Positions 54,341 to 63,275 of a DNA stretch of 64,000 bases are shown one piece after another (within the stretch, counting starts at the first letter, position 1; each line of letters begins with the position of its first letter). The DNA is from Chryseosolibacter sp964551035 (lineage in GTDB: Bacteria > Bacteroidota > Bacteroidia > Cytophagales > Cyclobacteriaceae): the NCBI GenBank assembly GCA_964551035.1, contig CAZKBK010000016.1, positions 1 through 64,000 of the forward strand, given 5' to 3'. The notes beneath the pieces were generated by a model. It saw nothing but the letters and a program-made list of their open reading frames with translations, was not told the DNA's origin and searched no databases. A program made the translations under genes and the position numbers.

Positions 54341-54348
54341 TACTTTTG
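54341..54348 (+). promoter_or_regulatory. -7 element TACTTTTG of the exbB operon
   Basis: Exact TAnnTTTG match 39 bases upstream of the exbB start. A TTTG occurs upstream (within 54323-54328) but at only 12-13 bases spacing, so the -33 part is unclear. Confidence 0.5.
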
Positions 54349-54387
54349 CCAACTAAACGTAACTATAAACCTAAAATCTAACTAAAC

Positions 54388-55206
54388 ATGGCACAGAAAT
54401 CTGGCTCTTCACTTGGAGATAGTCTTAAGTCCACTTTTGCCGCGATCGTTATTCCCCTTGAAGTGGTGATCGCTTTTATTATTTACTATCAGGTCCTGGG
54501 TGATCCGTCCAACTTCGAGGGAGGCGACCCAAACAACCACCCGCTGCCGGGCAACTGGCTTGGCATCATCTATAAGGGTCGTGTCGTTGTTGCTATCCTT
54601 ATTTCATTGCTGATGATCACCCTCACCTTTGGTATCGAGCGTTTCATCACCATTGCCGGGGCAACCGGCCGTGGCAGCGTAAAGCGTTTTGTCACGCGCA
54701 TCCGCTCGCTCGTAGAGCAGAACAATATTCAGCAAGCCCTGGCGGAATGTGATCGTCAGCGTGGATCCGTGGCCAACGTGGTAAGAGCCGGCCTTAAGAA
54801 ATACGACGAGTTGAGCCGCAATACGGAACTCGATCCCGAAAAGAAAGTGTTATTGGTTCAGAAGGACATCGAAGAGACTACACAGCTCGAGATGCCCATG
54901 CTTGAAAGGAACCTCGTCATTATTGCGACGATCGCGTCGGTGGCAACGCTCATGGGTCTGTTGGGTACGGTTACGGGTATGATCGCTGCCTTTTCTGCAA
55001 TTGCTACGTCGGGCGCACCGGATGCAGTGGCCCTGGCGAACGGTATCTCGGAGGCCCTTATCAACACCGCTCTCGGTATCGGAACATCCGCCATCGCCAT
55101 TATTTTCTATAACTTCTTTACCAGCAAAATCGATACGCTGACTTACGGCATCGACGAAGCGAGTTATAGCATCATCCAGAATTTCACTGCCCGTAACAAG
55201 GCGTAA
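54388..55206 (+). CDS. exbB: ExbB/TolQ/MotA-family proton channel
   Basis: 272 residues. There are three transmembrane regions: about 18-35, 64-85 after an extracytoplasmic loop rich in Pro/Asn/Gly, and a long pair about 165-240. The conserved stretch RNLVIIATIASVATLMGLLGTVTGMIAAFSAIA and the Pro/Gly of the final helices (LINTALGIGTSAIAIIFYNFF) identify ExbB. It forms the pentameric stator which, with ExbD, uses the proton gradient to drive TonB. It is the first gene of a seven-gene operon. Confidence 0.93.
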   Translation: MAQKSGSSLGDSLKSTFAAIVIPLEVVIAFIIYYQVLGDPSNFEGGDPNNHPLPGNWLGIIYKGRVVVAILISLLMITLTFGIERFITIAGATGRGSVKRFVTRIRSLVEQNNIQQALAECDRQRGSVANVVRAGLKKYDELSRNTELDPEKKVLLVQKDIEETTQLEMPMLERNLVIIATIASVATLMGLLGTVTGMIAAFSAIATSGAPDAVALANGISEALINTALGIGTSAIAIIFYNFFTSKIDTLTYGIDEASYSIIQNFTARNKA

Positions 55207-55229
55207 TCCGATCAAACGACAGTAGAACT

Positions 55230-55826
55230 ATGGGAAAAGTTAAAGTACATCGGAATCCTCCTTCATTGGACATGACGCCCATGGTGGACCTTGCCTTTCT
55301 GTTGGTAACCTTCTTTATGCTTACCACCACATTTGCACCGGACGAGCCGGTGGTCGTTGATATCCCCAAGTCGGTCTCGGAGATTATCCTGCCGGATAAC
55401 GACAGGATGATCATTTCGGTGGCCGACGACGGCCGGGTGTTCTTCGACATGGATAACAAGAACTACCGCAGATCGATGCTGCAGGCCATTGGGCAGAAGT
55501 ACGACATTCAGTTTACTGAAGAGCAACTGAGCTCGTTTTCGATCCTCGCGGGGTTTGGCGTACCAATAGGGAACCTTCCCCAGTTTCTGGACATGAGCCC
55601 TGAAGAGCGCGACCAGATCACACAGCCGGGCATACCGTCCGACTCCGTGAACAATGAGCTGGCCGACTGGATCATGTATGCCCGCATGAGCAACCCGCGG
55701 ATTCGAATCGCGGTGAAAGGCGACCGGGATGCCAACTATGAAGTGGTGAAGCAGGTGGTGAGTACATTGATCGATAAGAAAGTGCTCCGGTTCAATCTGA
55801 TCACCAGCCTGGAACAAGAAGGATAA
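55230..55826 (+). CDS. exbD: ExbD-family biopolymer transport protein, copy 1
   Basis: 198 residues. One transmembrane helix (about 21-38) begins with the key Asp in SLDMTPMVDLAFLLVTFFMLTTTF; this Asp carries protons through the ExbB pore. The periplasmic part (about 50-198) is larger than in E. coli ExbD (141 residues) and has an extra region around 95-140 (MSPEERDQITQPG). It is 23 bases after exbB. A second ExbD follows, a pattern common in Bacteroidota Ton systems. Confidence 0.92.
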   Translation: MGKVKVHRNPPSLDMTPMVDLAFLLVTFFMLTTTFAPDEPVVVDIPKSVSEIILPDNDRMIISVADDGRVFFDMDNKNYRRSMLQAIGQKYDIQFTEEQLSSFSILAGFGVPIGNLPQFLDMSPEERDQITQPGIPSDSVNNELADWIMYARMSNPRIRIAVKGDRDANYEVVKQVVSTLIDKKVLRFNLITSLEQEG

Positions 55827-55892
55827 TATTTTGTGTTATAAACCACGGGCCGAACGTTTTAACAAACCGACCGCCCAATAGCAAATAAAAAT

Positions 55893-56444
55893 ATGGCTGA
55901 AGTACAACAACAAGGTGGTGGCGGTAAGGATGGCGGCAAGGTTCGCGTCAAAAAACAATCTACGAAGATTGACATGACGCCCATGGTGGACCTGGCATTC
56001 CTCCTGCTGACCTTCTTTATCCTAACGACCACTTTCAACAAGCCGAAAACAATGGAAGTCAATATGCCTGACAAAGTCCAGGACGAGTCAGAGCAGACCA
56101 AGATCAACGATCAGGACATTCTCAATCTCATCTTGAGTGAGAATAACAAGATCTATTGGTATATCGGACTTGAGCCTCCCGTTCACGAGACAAACTATAG
56201 CGCGAAGGGAGTGCGCAAGGTGCTTTTGGAACAGAACCAGCTCAACCCGAAGTTGATGGTTCTCATCAAGCCGGAAGACAGCGCCAGGTATGAAAACATG
56301 GTCGACATTCTGGATGAGATGGAGATCACCAACACCAAGCGGTACGCCATTGTCGATTATACCGATGACGACAAGAAGATTATTACCGCCGGGCTGGAAG
56401 GAATCGACCTCAATGAACTTTTAACCGTTGAACAACAACAATGA
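55893..56444 (+). CDS. exbD: ExbD-family biopolymer transport protein, copy 2
   Basis: 183 residues. A Gly/Lys/Gln-rich N-terminus (QQGGGGKDGGKVRVKK) precedes the transmembrane helix with TKIDMTPMVDLAFLLLTFFILTTTF (Asp conserved). The periplasmic domain differs from copy 1 beyond the helix, so the two may form a heterodimer inside the ExbB ring or act in different stators. Its stop overlaps the tonB start by 4 bases (ATGA at 56441-56444), which indicates coupled translation with tonB. Confidence 0.92.
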   Translation: MAEVQQQGGGGKDGGKVRVKKQSTKIDMTPMVDLAFLLLTFFILTTTFNKPKTMEVNMPDKVQDESEQTKINDQDILNLILSENNKIYWYIGLEPPVHETNYSAKGVRKVLLEQNQLNPKLMVLIKPEDSARYENMVDILDEMEITNTKRYAIVDYTDDDKKIITAGLEGIDLNELLTVEQQQ

Positions 56445-57238
56445 AAACAGCATCAACTAGTGTAGCGCTTCCAAGACGCTGGGACGACATTGTATTTGAA
56501 AACCGCAACCAGGCCTATGGTGCCTACGTATTGCGCAGGCTGTACACCAAGAACATCCTGGTCGGTCTGCTGATGACCTGTGCGGTGATTACGCTGGTGA
56601 TCTATGCACCCAAGATTGCCGAATTGCTCAGCGGGGAAGAAGAAGTCATGAAGGCGCCGCCGAGAAAGCTTGTCTACACGGAATTGTCGGCGCCGCCGCC
56701 AATCGACAAGCCCAAGCCGCCGCCACCGCAGATCCAGCTTCCCAAGCTGCAGAAGGTGATCAAGTTCGTTCCCCCGAAAGTGGTGAAGGAAGAAGTGGTC
56801 GAGGAAATCCCAACCATCGAAGAGATCAAAATGAATGAGGTCGCCGCTGAGGAGGTTGAGGGTCCGGGCGAAATCGTCTGGGAAGAACCCGTCGAAGAAG
56901 TGGTCATTGAAGAAGACCCCAACAAGATCTTCATGGTGGTGGAGCAGCAACCTGAATTTGAAGGCGGCTATGAAGCCATGATGCGCTTTATCAGCAAGAA
57001 CGTACGGTATCCCGCAAGCGCGCGGCGAATGGGAACGGAAGGCACCGTGTACCTTAGCTTTGTCGTCGGAAAGGATGGTTCGATCAATGACGTTACGGTA
57101 TTGCGGGGCATCAGTGCCGACTGCGACAAGGAAGCCGTGCGCGTGGTGCAGAGCATGCCGAACTGGAAGCCTGGAAAACAAAATGGTAAACCCGTACTCG
57201 TGAGATTTAACCTGCCGATCAGGTTCAAACTGAATTGA
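56441..57238 (+). CDS. tonB: TonB energy transducer
   Basis: 265 residues. A transmembrane helix at about 36-55 is followed by a Pro/Lys/Glu-rich spacer (APPPIDKPKPPPPQIQLPK, then VEEIPTIEEIKMNEV) that spans the periplasm. The C-terminal TonB domain (about 170-265) contains FEGGYEAMMRFISKNVRYPASARRMGTEGTVYLSFVV and ends with KPGKQNGKPVLVRFNLPIRFKLN, the typical Bacteroidota form. It passes proton-motive energy to outer-membrane receptors; no receptor gene is in the window. It overlaps exbD copy 2 by 4 bases. Confidence 0.94.
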   Translation: MKTASTSVALPRRWDDIVFENRNQAYGAYVLRRLYTKNILVGLLMTCAVITLVIYAPKIAELLSGEEEVMKAPPRKLVYTELSAPPPIDKPKPPPPQIQLPKLQKVIKFVPPKVVKEEVVEEIPTIEEIKMNEVAAEEVEGPGEIVWEEPVEEVVIEEDPNKIFMVVEQQPEFEGGYEAMMRFISKNVRYPASARRMGTEGTVYLSFVVGKDGSINDVTVLRGISADCDKEAVRVVQSMPNWKPGKQNGKPVLVRFNLPIRFKLN

Positions 57239-57239
57239 T

Positions 57240-57461
57240 TTGGAAGAACATCCTGAAAGACGAAAGTTGGCGCCAGCCGATCAGGTCTCCAGGGTCTTCG
57301 GAATGATAATGGTTGTACTGTACATCGTGCTCGGTACAACCATTATTTTTAGGCCCCCCTGGATGAAAAGCATCCCCGAAAAATCTGCCCTCATCCTGGG
57401 CATCGTCCTGATCCTGTACGGACTGTTTCGCGCATGGAAAATATATCGAAGGTATTATTAG
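57240..57461 (+). CDS. 73-residue two-helix membrane protein in the Ton operon
   Basis: 73 residues from TTG 57240, one base after the tonB stop; ATG 57303 would give a shorter form starting at the first helix. There are two hydrophobic helices (about 21-39 and 48-64), and the C-terminus is basic (RAWKIYRRYY). No family recognised. The tight position between tonB and the PstS-like gene (10 bases to the next start) argues that it belongs to the operon. It could be an accessory of the stator. Confidence 0.65.
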   Translation: MEEHPERRKLAPADQVSRVFGMIMVVLYIVLGTTIIFRPPWMKSIPEKSALILGIVLILYGLFRAWKIYRRYY

Positions 57462-57471
57462 AAATTTTCCT

Positions 57472-58410
57472 ATGAGAACGAACGCCTGGGTATTGTCGCT
57501 CATCCTGATTGCACTCATTGCGTGCAATAAGAACGAAAAGCCATTGGATACGCCCGTATCGGGCTCTATTCGCATTGCTGCCGATGAGTCCCTTCGGCCA
57601 CTCGTAGAAGCAGAGGTCGCCACCTTTGAAGGAATTTACACGCGCGCCGATCTGGATTGCGACTACGTCTCCGAAGCGGATGCCATCGACCTGCTGCTCA
57701 AAGACAGCGTGCGGCTCGCGGTTGTCACCAGAAGGTTTACAGATGAGGAGCGCGCCTATTTCAAGGAAATCAGGATTACCCCTACCGAATTCGATGTAGC
57801 CATTAGCGGCGTAGCGGTAATCCTCAACAACAGCAACCCGGATACCCTTTTGAAAATGGATGAAATAAAAGGGCTCCTGCGCGGCGAAATCAGCAATTGG
57901 GAGCAGTTGGACGGCCGGTCTCAGGATGGCATAGAGATTGTGTTTGATCACCCGAGTTCAGGATTGGTAAGGCATCTTAAAGACTCCGTTGCCTCAATCG
58001 AAACACTGCCGGACAACGTTTATGCGGCCAACAGCAATATGGGTGTTGTCGATTTTGTCGCGGAGAATCCGAACGCGCTCGGATTTATCGGTCTTGAATG
58101 GATCAGTGACAAGAACGATTCGCTGTCGAACAGTTTTCTAACGCGCGTTCGTGTGGCGGGAATTGCGGTGCATGAAGACAGCGGATATTATCAGCCTTAC
58201 CAGGCGTACCTCGCTTTAAAAAAGTACCCCTTGCCAAGAAGGGTCACCGTGCTGAGCCGCGAGGCGCGCGCGGGCCTCGGCCGCGGGTTCCTGAACTTCT
58301 TCGCCAGCGAAAGGGGCCAACGAATCGTCCTGAAGGCGGGGTTACTGCCTGTGACCATGCCCCTGCGCATCGTCAACGTGGACCCTTCAAATTTTGATAT
58401 AGAAGAATAA
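57472..58410 (+). CDS. PstS-like phosphate-binding-protein-family lipoprotein
   Basis: 312 residues. The leader MRTNAWVLSLILIALIAC ends in lipobox LIAC. The PBP-like fold is clear: GSIRIAADESLRPLVEAEVATFEGIY, LAVVTRRFTDEE, ISNWEQLDGRSQDGIEIVFDHPSSGLVRHL, and NALGFIGLEWIS. PstS proteins bind phosphate for PstCAB import, but no permease or ATPase genes are present. Its place inside a TonB/ExbBD operon suggests a role in sensing or handing substrate to a Ton-dependent system (inference). It is 10 bases after the small membrane protein gene. Confidence 0.85.
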   Translation: MRTNAWVLSLILIALIACNKNEKPLDTPVSGSIRIAADESLRPLVEAEVATFEGIYTRADLDCDYVSEADAIDLLLKDSVRLAVVTRRFTDEERAYFKEIRITPTEFDVAISGVAVILNNSNPDTLLKMDEIKGLLRGEISNWEQLDGRSQDGIEIVFDHPSSGLVRHLKDSVASIETLPDNVYAANSNMGVVDFVAENPNALGFIGLEWISDKNDSLSNSFLTRVRVAGIAVHEDSGYYQPYQAYLALKKYPLPRRVTVLSREARAGLGRGFLNFFASERGQRIVLKAGLLPVTMPLRIVNVDPSNFDIEE

Positions 58411-58476
58411 ACAACGATTCTTTAGATAAAAAACACGGATTTGTAAACCCGGCGTGTTAATTTTAAAACCCGAAAA

Positions 58477-60189
58477 ATGATCTTTAACAAAAAACAAAGT
58501 GATATGAATTCGTTCCAAGCAGGGTGGTTGCCTGCAAAGGCTTCCGCACCTTACCCTGGAAAGCGCCTTCTCGCGATCGCTCTTCTTGTGCTTGTAGGCG
58601 GATCTGCGGCATTCGCACAATCCCCCGAGGTACGGAAAGCCTTCCGGTTTTTCCACATTGAGCAACCCTCAAAAGGAATGAGCGCCCTGCAGGAGCTCGT
58701 CAAGTCGAATCCCGAAAACTCCAGCTATCACTACTATCTCGGACTGGCGCAGCTTCAATCCGGAGACCTTGAGCAGGCAATGGCTAACTTCAACAAGGGT
58801 ATCGAACTCGACAAGCGCGACGGCCTCAACTACGCGGGCAAAGGCCATGCATATCTGCTCGAGAAAAAGCCGGCGATGGCCAGGGAGCAATTCGATCTGG
58901 CCTTGAAATATTCCCGTTCGAAGGACGCGAATGTCATGAAGGCCATCGGACGCGCTTACCTTACCGATACGAAATACCTGCTCGACGCGATCAGCATGCT
59001 GGAACAGGCAAAGGCAGCTGACGGAAGTGATCCGGAAACCCATATCCTTCTCGGGGACGCCTTGTTGATCCAAAATCCGCAGCAGGGTGGCCCGGCAATC
59101 AGTTCCTATGAGCGGGCGGCATCGGCAGACCCTAAATCGGGGACCCCTCATTACAAGATCGGCCGCATCTGGCAACAGGCGCGCGGCGTCGAAAATGCCA
59201 TCGCCGCTTTCCAGCGCGCGATCGAGGCCGACCCTGAATATGCCCCCGCATACCATCAGCTTGGGGAATTATACTACAAGGAAAAGCAATACGACAAAGC
59301 CGTGGCGGCCTATGACAAGTATTTGCCGCTAACCGAGAACCCCGGCAACGCCAGGTTCCAGCAGGCCTTCTTCCTCTTTATGGCTAAAAAATACGACAAG
59401 GCCAACAAGATATTCCAGGAAGTGGTTAACAAGCCTGAAGTACCGGTGGTCGCACTCAAGTATTATGCTTACTCGCTGACCGTCGCTGAAAAGCAAGACG
59501 AGGCGCTGAAAGTATTCCAGCAGTATTTTGACAAAGCCAAACAGGAAGACATTCAGGCATCGGACTTCGAATATTACGGTAAACTGCAGTTGTCGATGGA
59601 AACACCCGAAGGCGATTCCATCGCCAACGAATACTTCGAAAAAAGTCTGGTCCTTGATTCAGCCCAGGTCGATGTATTGACCCTCCATGCCGAAACTTAT
59701 AAGGATCGCAAACTTTACGGTAAGGCAGCCGAAACCTACGAACGCCTTGCAGCGGTTCGGGAAAACCCGTTGACGCAGGATATCTGGAACGTGGGGATCA
59801 ACTACTTCCTCGACGAGCAATGGGTGAAGGCCGACAGCGCCTTGACCATTGTAACCAAAGAAGCGCCTAATATGCTCTATGGCCCGTTGTACGCTGCCAG
59901 GGCACGCAGGCAGATCGACTCAACCGGCGCGCTGGCGTTACCCAACCCCATGTATGATACGTTCATCGCGCAAGCCGTGGAGGACACCACAAAGTGGAAA
60001 AAGGAACTCATTGAAGCCTATGGATACTTCGGAAGTTATTTTATCAACATCAAACCCGACATCCCGAAGGCCAAGGGCTACTTCAATAAGATTCTGAAGC
60101 TCGATCCCCAGCATCCTGAGGCCCGCCAGGCCATAGATGCCATCAACGAAGCTGCGCAACCCCAACAGCGAACACGGGGTGGAAAATAA
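58477..60189 (+). CDS. Exported tetratricopeptide-repeat protein
   Basis: 570 residues from ATG 58477; ATG 58504 would drop nine residues. A signal-anchor segment (LLAIALLVLVGGSAAFAQ, about 31-48) is followed by at least ten TPR units. Clear ones are NSSYHYYLGLAQLQSGDLEQAMANFNKGIELDKRD, GTPHYKIGRIWQQARGVENAIAAFQRAIEADPEYAPAYHQLGELYYKEKQYDKAVAAYDKYL and KAKGYFNKILKLDPQHPEARQA. TPRs mediate protein contacts in the periplasm. It ends the Ton operon, 66 bases after the PstS-like gene, and is followed by a strong terminator. Confidence 0.88.
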   Translation: MIFNKKQSDMNSFQAGWLPAKASAPYPGKRLLAIALLVLVGGSAAFAQSPEVRKAFRFFHIEQPSKGMSALQELVKSNPENSSYHYYLGLAQLQSGDLEQAMANFNKGIELDKRDGLNYAGKGHAYLLEKKPAMAREQFDLALKYSRSKDANVMKAIGRAYLTDTKYLLDAISMLEQAKAADGSDPETHILLGDALLIQNPQQGGPAISSYERAASADPKSGTPHYKIGRIWQQARGVENAIAAFQRAIEADPEYAPAYHQLGELYYKEKQYDKAVAAYDKYLPLTENPGNARFQQAFFLFMAKKYDKANKIFQEVVNKPEVPVVALKYYAYSLTVAEKQDEALKVFQQYFDKAKQEDIQASDFEYYGKLQLSMETPEGDSIANEYFEKSLVLDSAQVDVLTLHAETYKDRKLYGKAAETYERLAAVRENPLTQDIWNVGINYFLDEQWVKADSALTIVTKEAPNMLYGPLYAARARRQIDSTGALALPNPMYDTFIAQAVEDTTKWKKELIEAYGYFGSYFINIKPDIPKAKGYFNKILKLDPQHPEARQAIDAINEAAQPQQRTRGGK

Positions 60190-60193
60190 CGTG

Positions 60194-60217
60194 AAAGGGG
60201 CCAGGGCCCCTTTTTTT
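60194..60217 (+). terminator. Rho-independent terminator of the Ton operon
   Basis: AAAGGGGC (60194-60201) pairs with GCCCCTTT (60206-60213) across loop CAGG, and the T run extends through 60217. It lies 4 bases beyond the stop of the TPR protein gene. Confidence 0.85.
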
Positions 60218-60237
60218 ATTCCTTCGTTATCCAAAAG

Positions 60238-61530
60238 TCAGCCCAGAACGGTAAGGGCGTTCGCATGCGCATTCACAATCTTTCCGATGATTTCATCATT
60301 GATCTGCGTTGAGATGAACATCGCTTCGAACTGCGATGGCGCAAGGTAGATCCCCTGCTTCAGCATGGCCTGGAAGTACCGCCCAAAACGCGCGGTATCC
60401 GAGCCTCTAGCGCTGTTGAAATCCGTTACATCTTGATCGGTGAAGAAGAGGGTGAACATCGACCCAACGCGGTTAATGGTAAACGAGAACCCCGCATTCC
60501 CGGTCTCCGCTTCCAACCTTTCAACGAGTTTGGCTGACGTCGTTTCGAGTGCCTCATACACCTTCGGATGCTCGTTGAGGTAAGTGAGCATGGCCAATCC
60601 GGCTGCCATCGCCAGGGGATTTCCCGACAGCGTTCCGGCCTGATAGATCGGTCCCGCCGGCGAAACGTGGTCCATGATTTCCCGCGATCCGCCGTAGGCG
60701 CCAACGGGAAGGCCGCCGCCGATGATTTTACCGAGGGTACAGAGGTCAGGGATTACGCCATAACGCTCCTGCGCGCCGCCCCGTGCCAGGCGAAAGCCGG
60801 TCATCACCTCGTCGAAGATGAGAACAATCCCGTGCTTCGTACTCAGTTGCCGCAGTCCCTGTAAATAGCCATCCCCAGGTGGAACACATCCCATATTGCC
60901 TGCGACCGGCTCAAGAATGATCGCCGCAATTTCTCCTGCATTCTTTTCAACCAGGGTCTCAATGGCCGCAAGATCGTTGAAAGGCGCTACCAGCGTGTCT
61001 TTCGCCGTTCCGGGTGTAACCCCCGGACTGTCGGGATGTCCAAGGGTGAGCGCCCCGCTGCCCGCGGCGATGAGAAACGAATCGCCGTGACCATGATAGC
61101 AGCCTTCCATTTTAATGATCTTGTTCCTTCCGGTAAACCCCCGCGCCACGCGAATGGCGGACATTGTCGCTTCAGTACCTGAATTCACCATCCGTACTTT
61201 TTCCACGCACGGGACCATGTCGCAAATAAGCTCGGCCATCTCCACCTCGCGGGCCGTTGGCGCGCCGAATGACGGAGACCCCGCAACGGCAAACCGCACA
61301 GCGTCTGCAATGAGCGGGTGCGCATGGCCCAGCAACATCGGTCCCCAGGAATTGATAAGATCGACATAGGCATTGCCATCCTCGTCGTAGAGCCAGGCAC
61401 CCTGTCCGCGTTGAATGAAGACCGGGTTACCGCCGACCGCACGAAATGCGCGCACGGGAGAGTTTACACCGCCCGGAATGACCTGCTTTGCGCGCTCAAA
61501 TAAGGAGGCGCTCTTGGAGTGTGCGTTCAT
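60238..61530 (-). CDS. hemL: Glutamate-1-semialdehyde 2,1-aminomutase
   Basis: 430 residues. This PLP enzyme moves the amino group of glutamate-1-semialdehyde to give 5-aminolevulinate, the first committed step of the C5 pathway of tetrapyrrole synthesis. Visible features are PGGVNSPVRAFRAVGG, MVNSGTEATMSAIRVAR, FDEVMTGFRLARGG and the PLP Lys268 in TLGKIIGGGLPVGAYGG. The C5 pathway, rather than ALA synthase, is expected in this phylum. hemC is about 49 kb away. It starts 7 bases after the stop of the binding-protein fusion gene, so the two genes are probably co-transcribed. Confidence 0.95.
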   Translation of the reverse strand: MNAHSKSASLFERAKQVIPGGVNSPVRAFRAVGGNPVFIQRGQGAWLYDEDGNAYVDLINSWGPMLLGHAHPLIADAVRFAVAGSPSFGAPTAREVEMAELICDMVPCVEKVRMVNSGTEATMSAIRVARGFTGRNKIIKMEGCYHGHGDSFLIAAGSGALTLGHPDSPGVTPGTAKDTLVAPFNDLAAIETLVEKNAGEIAAIILEPVAGNMGCVPPGDGYLQGLRQLSTKHGIVLIFDEVMTGFRLARGGAQERYGVIPDLCTLGKIIGGGLPVGAYGGSREIMDHVSPAGPIYQAGTLSGNPLAMAAGLAMLTYLNEHPKVYEALETTSAKLVERLEAETGNAGFSFTINRVGSMFTLFFTDQDVTDFNSARGSDTARFGRYFQAMLKQGIYLAPSQFEAMFISTQINDEIIGKIVNAHANALTVLG

Positions 61531-61537
61531 GAGAATG

Positions 61538-63250
61538 TCAGAGTTTGTCTACCAACGTGAACTTCCCTTCCATCATACCGATGAAGGGAACCAACTGGTT
61601 GTCGCGGCTGTATTCAAAGCGGAAACCTTCACCGAGAAATCCGGGAACATCACCCGCCTCGTTCAAGCCCTGTTGAAAGTAGACACCATGGTCGTGGAGC
61701 TGGTGGCCGACAAACAGCATCAGTTCGTAGCCCATGCGCGCCACGTTGCTCGCTTTACGCCCATAGCGATGAAGAAAGGCTTCGTAAAAGCGTTTGTATT
61801 CAGGTTGGTCCGGATCAGCAAAATTAGGGGCCGCGAGGCGGATCCCGAGGCTCTCGTACCGCTCGGGGTCGATGGCATTGTCGTCGATCCATTTTTCGGT
61901 CCCAACAACAAGAATGGAGTCGTTCCGCGCTTCAACAGCACCAACAACTTTCGTATAAATGACCGGGTCATCGGTGGCAACAAAAATACAGTCGATGCTA
62001 TCCTTCTTCAGCGTAAACTCCGTAGGATAGTTGAATTCGTCAAATTCCGTTGCGGTCGTCAGAATTTCATTGATGATCCTTGACTCTGAGGGTATGACCC
62101 TTTCAAAGTGGATCACGTTGATGCCGTTCTGAACCGCCCGCTGCATGAAGCTGAACGCCAGCACAGAATCCTGTTTACCCGGCCCCAGGAAAACAAAGCA
62201 TCTCTTTTGCATTGTGTCCTTTGCTATAAAGTCGGCCGACTTGACACCCAGTGTCTGCGAGGAAGGCTGAAATAAAAATGAATGCGGGTTTTCGCCGATC
62301 ACGTCGAGGCTCCGCGAAAACGGATGGATGACGTTGATCTGCTGCGCCTCGGAAAATTCCTTGACAACGGCGCTTTCATCAAGGAAAAGAGGACCGATGA
62401 TCAGATCGGTTGCCCGGAGTTCCTCGGTGCCGAGCAGCGCCTCCAGCTTTTCGCTGCTGCGTTCGGTGTCGTAGGCGCGCAGGCTGATGTCAATCCCCTT
62501 GCTCGTCAGCGTATCCAGCGCGAGTTTCATTCCTTCATAGAAGTCGAGTATTACCTGGTTTCGCTTTCTACCCGGCGTGGGCTCCAATGTCCGAAGGTCA
62601 AAAGGCATCATCAATGAGACCGCATAACGATCCTTGTACACCGTCTTCGGCGCTTCCGGAATAAATTCGGCCCGTTCAAATTCGAATCGATCGATGATTT
62701 CCTCCAACTGCGCACGCGATTCCGGGTCGCCGAGGCTGCGCTCAAGGACGTTGGCCAGTGTTCGGGCGACAACAGAATCCCTCGGATAATCCTCCAACAT
62801 CATGCGGAGGGTTTCCGCGTCGGTGATCTTCACGAGGTAAGCTGCCTTCAAGGCTTCGATGTCTTCCGCGAACGCCTTATTATCGATTGCCTTCAGGATA
62901 CGCATGCCTTGAAAGTAATCGCCGTTATCGAGGTGTATTCGGGCTAGCCAGAAATTCACTTCGTTCATCTTTTCCCACTCGGGATGCACCGTGCTGATCT
63001 GGGTGAGCATATCCCTGGCGACAGCCAGATAACCCTGGCGATAAGCCGAAATGGCATAGTAAAACGATGCGTACTCCGCATAAGGGTTGTTCTGGTCGTA
63101 GGGTATCAATGGTTTGAAACTCTCCATGGCCAGGTTGTACTTGCCCTGCGCAAACAACTCCTTCGCGTTCGCGTACTGGGTGCTGTAGTCAATCTGCGCA
63201 ACGACATGCCCTGCCAACAAAACGAAATAACAAACCAGGATATTCTTCAT
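61538..63250 (-). CDS. TPR plus periplasmic-binding-protein fusion, exported
   Basis: 570 residues from ATG 63250, the start of a signal peptide (MKNILVCYFVLLAGHVVAQ); 29 upstream residues are rejected. Residues of about 20-190 are TPR-like helices (YANAKELFAQGKYNLAMESFKPLIPYD). Residues of about 215-570 form a type-1 periplasmic-binding fold like branched-chain amino-acid binding proteins (YAVSLMMPFDLRT, DFYEGMKLALDTL, DLIIGPLFLDESAVVKEF, RMGYELMLFVG). There are no ABC permease genes nearby. A sensing, scaffold or peptidoglycan-related role is possible (LpoA-like architecture in other phyla), but this is inference. It is 7 bases upstream of hemL. Confidence 0.8.
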   Translation of the reverse strand: MKNILVCYFVLLAGHVVAQIDYSTQYANAKELFAQGKYNLAMESFKPLIPYDQNNPYAEYASFYYAISAYRQGYLAVARDMLTQISTVHPEWEKMNEVNFWLARIHLDNGDYFQGMRILKAIDNKAFAEDIEALKAAYLVKITDAETLRMMLEDYPRDSVVARTLANVLERSLGDPESRAQLEEIIDRFEFERAEFIPEAPKTVYKDRYAVSLMMPFDLRTLEPTPGRKRNQVILDFYEGMKLALDTLTSKGIDISLRAYDTERSSEKLEALLGTEELRATDLIIGPLFLDESAVVKEFSEAQQINVIHPFSRSLDVIGENPHSFLFQPSSQTLGVKSADFIAKDTMQKRCFVFLGPGKQDSVLAFSFMQRAVQNGINVIHFERVIPSESRIINEILTTATEFDEFNYPTEFTLKKDSIDCIFVATDDPVIYTKVVGAVEARNDSILVVGTEKWIDDNAIDPERYESLGIRLAAPNFADPDQPEYKRFYEAFLHRYGRKASNVARMGYELMLFVGHQLHDHGVYFQQGLNEAGDVPGFLGEGFRFEYSRDNQLVPFIGMMEGKFTLVDKL

Positions 63251-63275
63251 CTTCTTCAAGCTAGCGTTATCTGAA

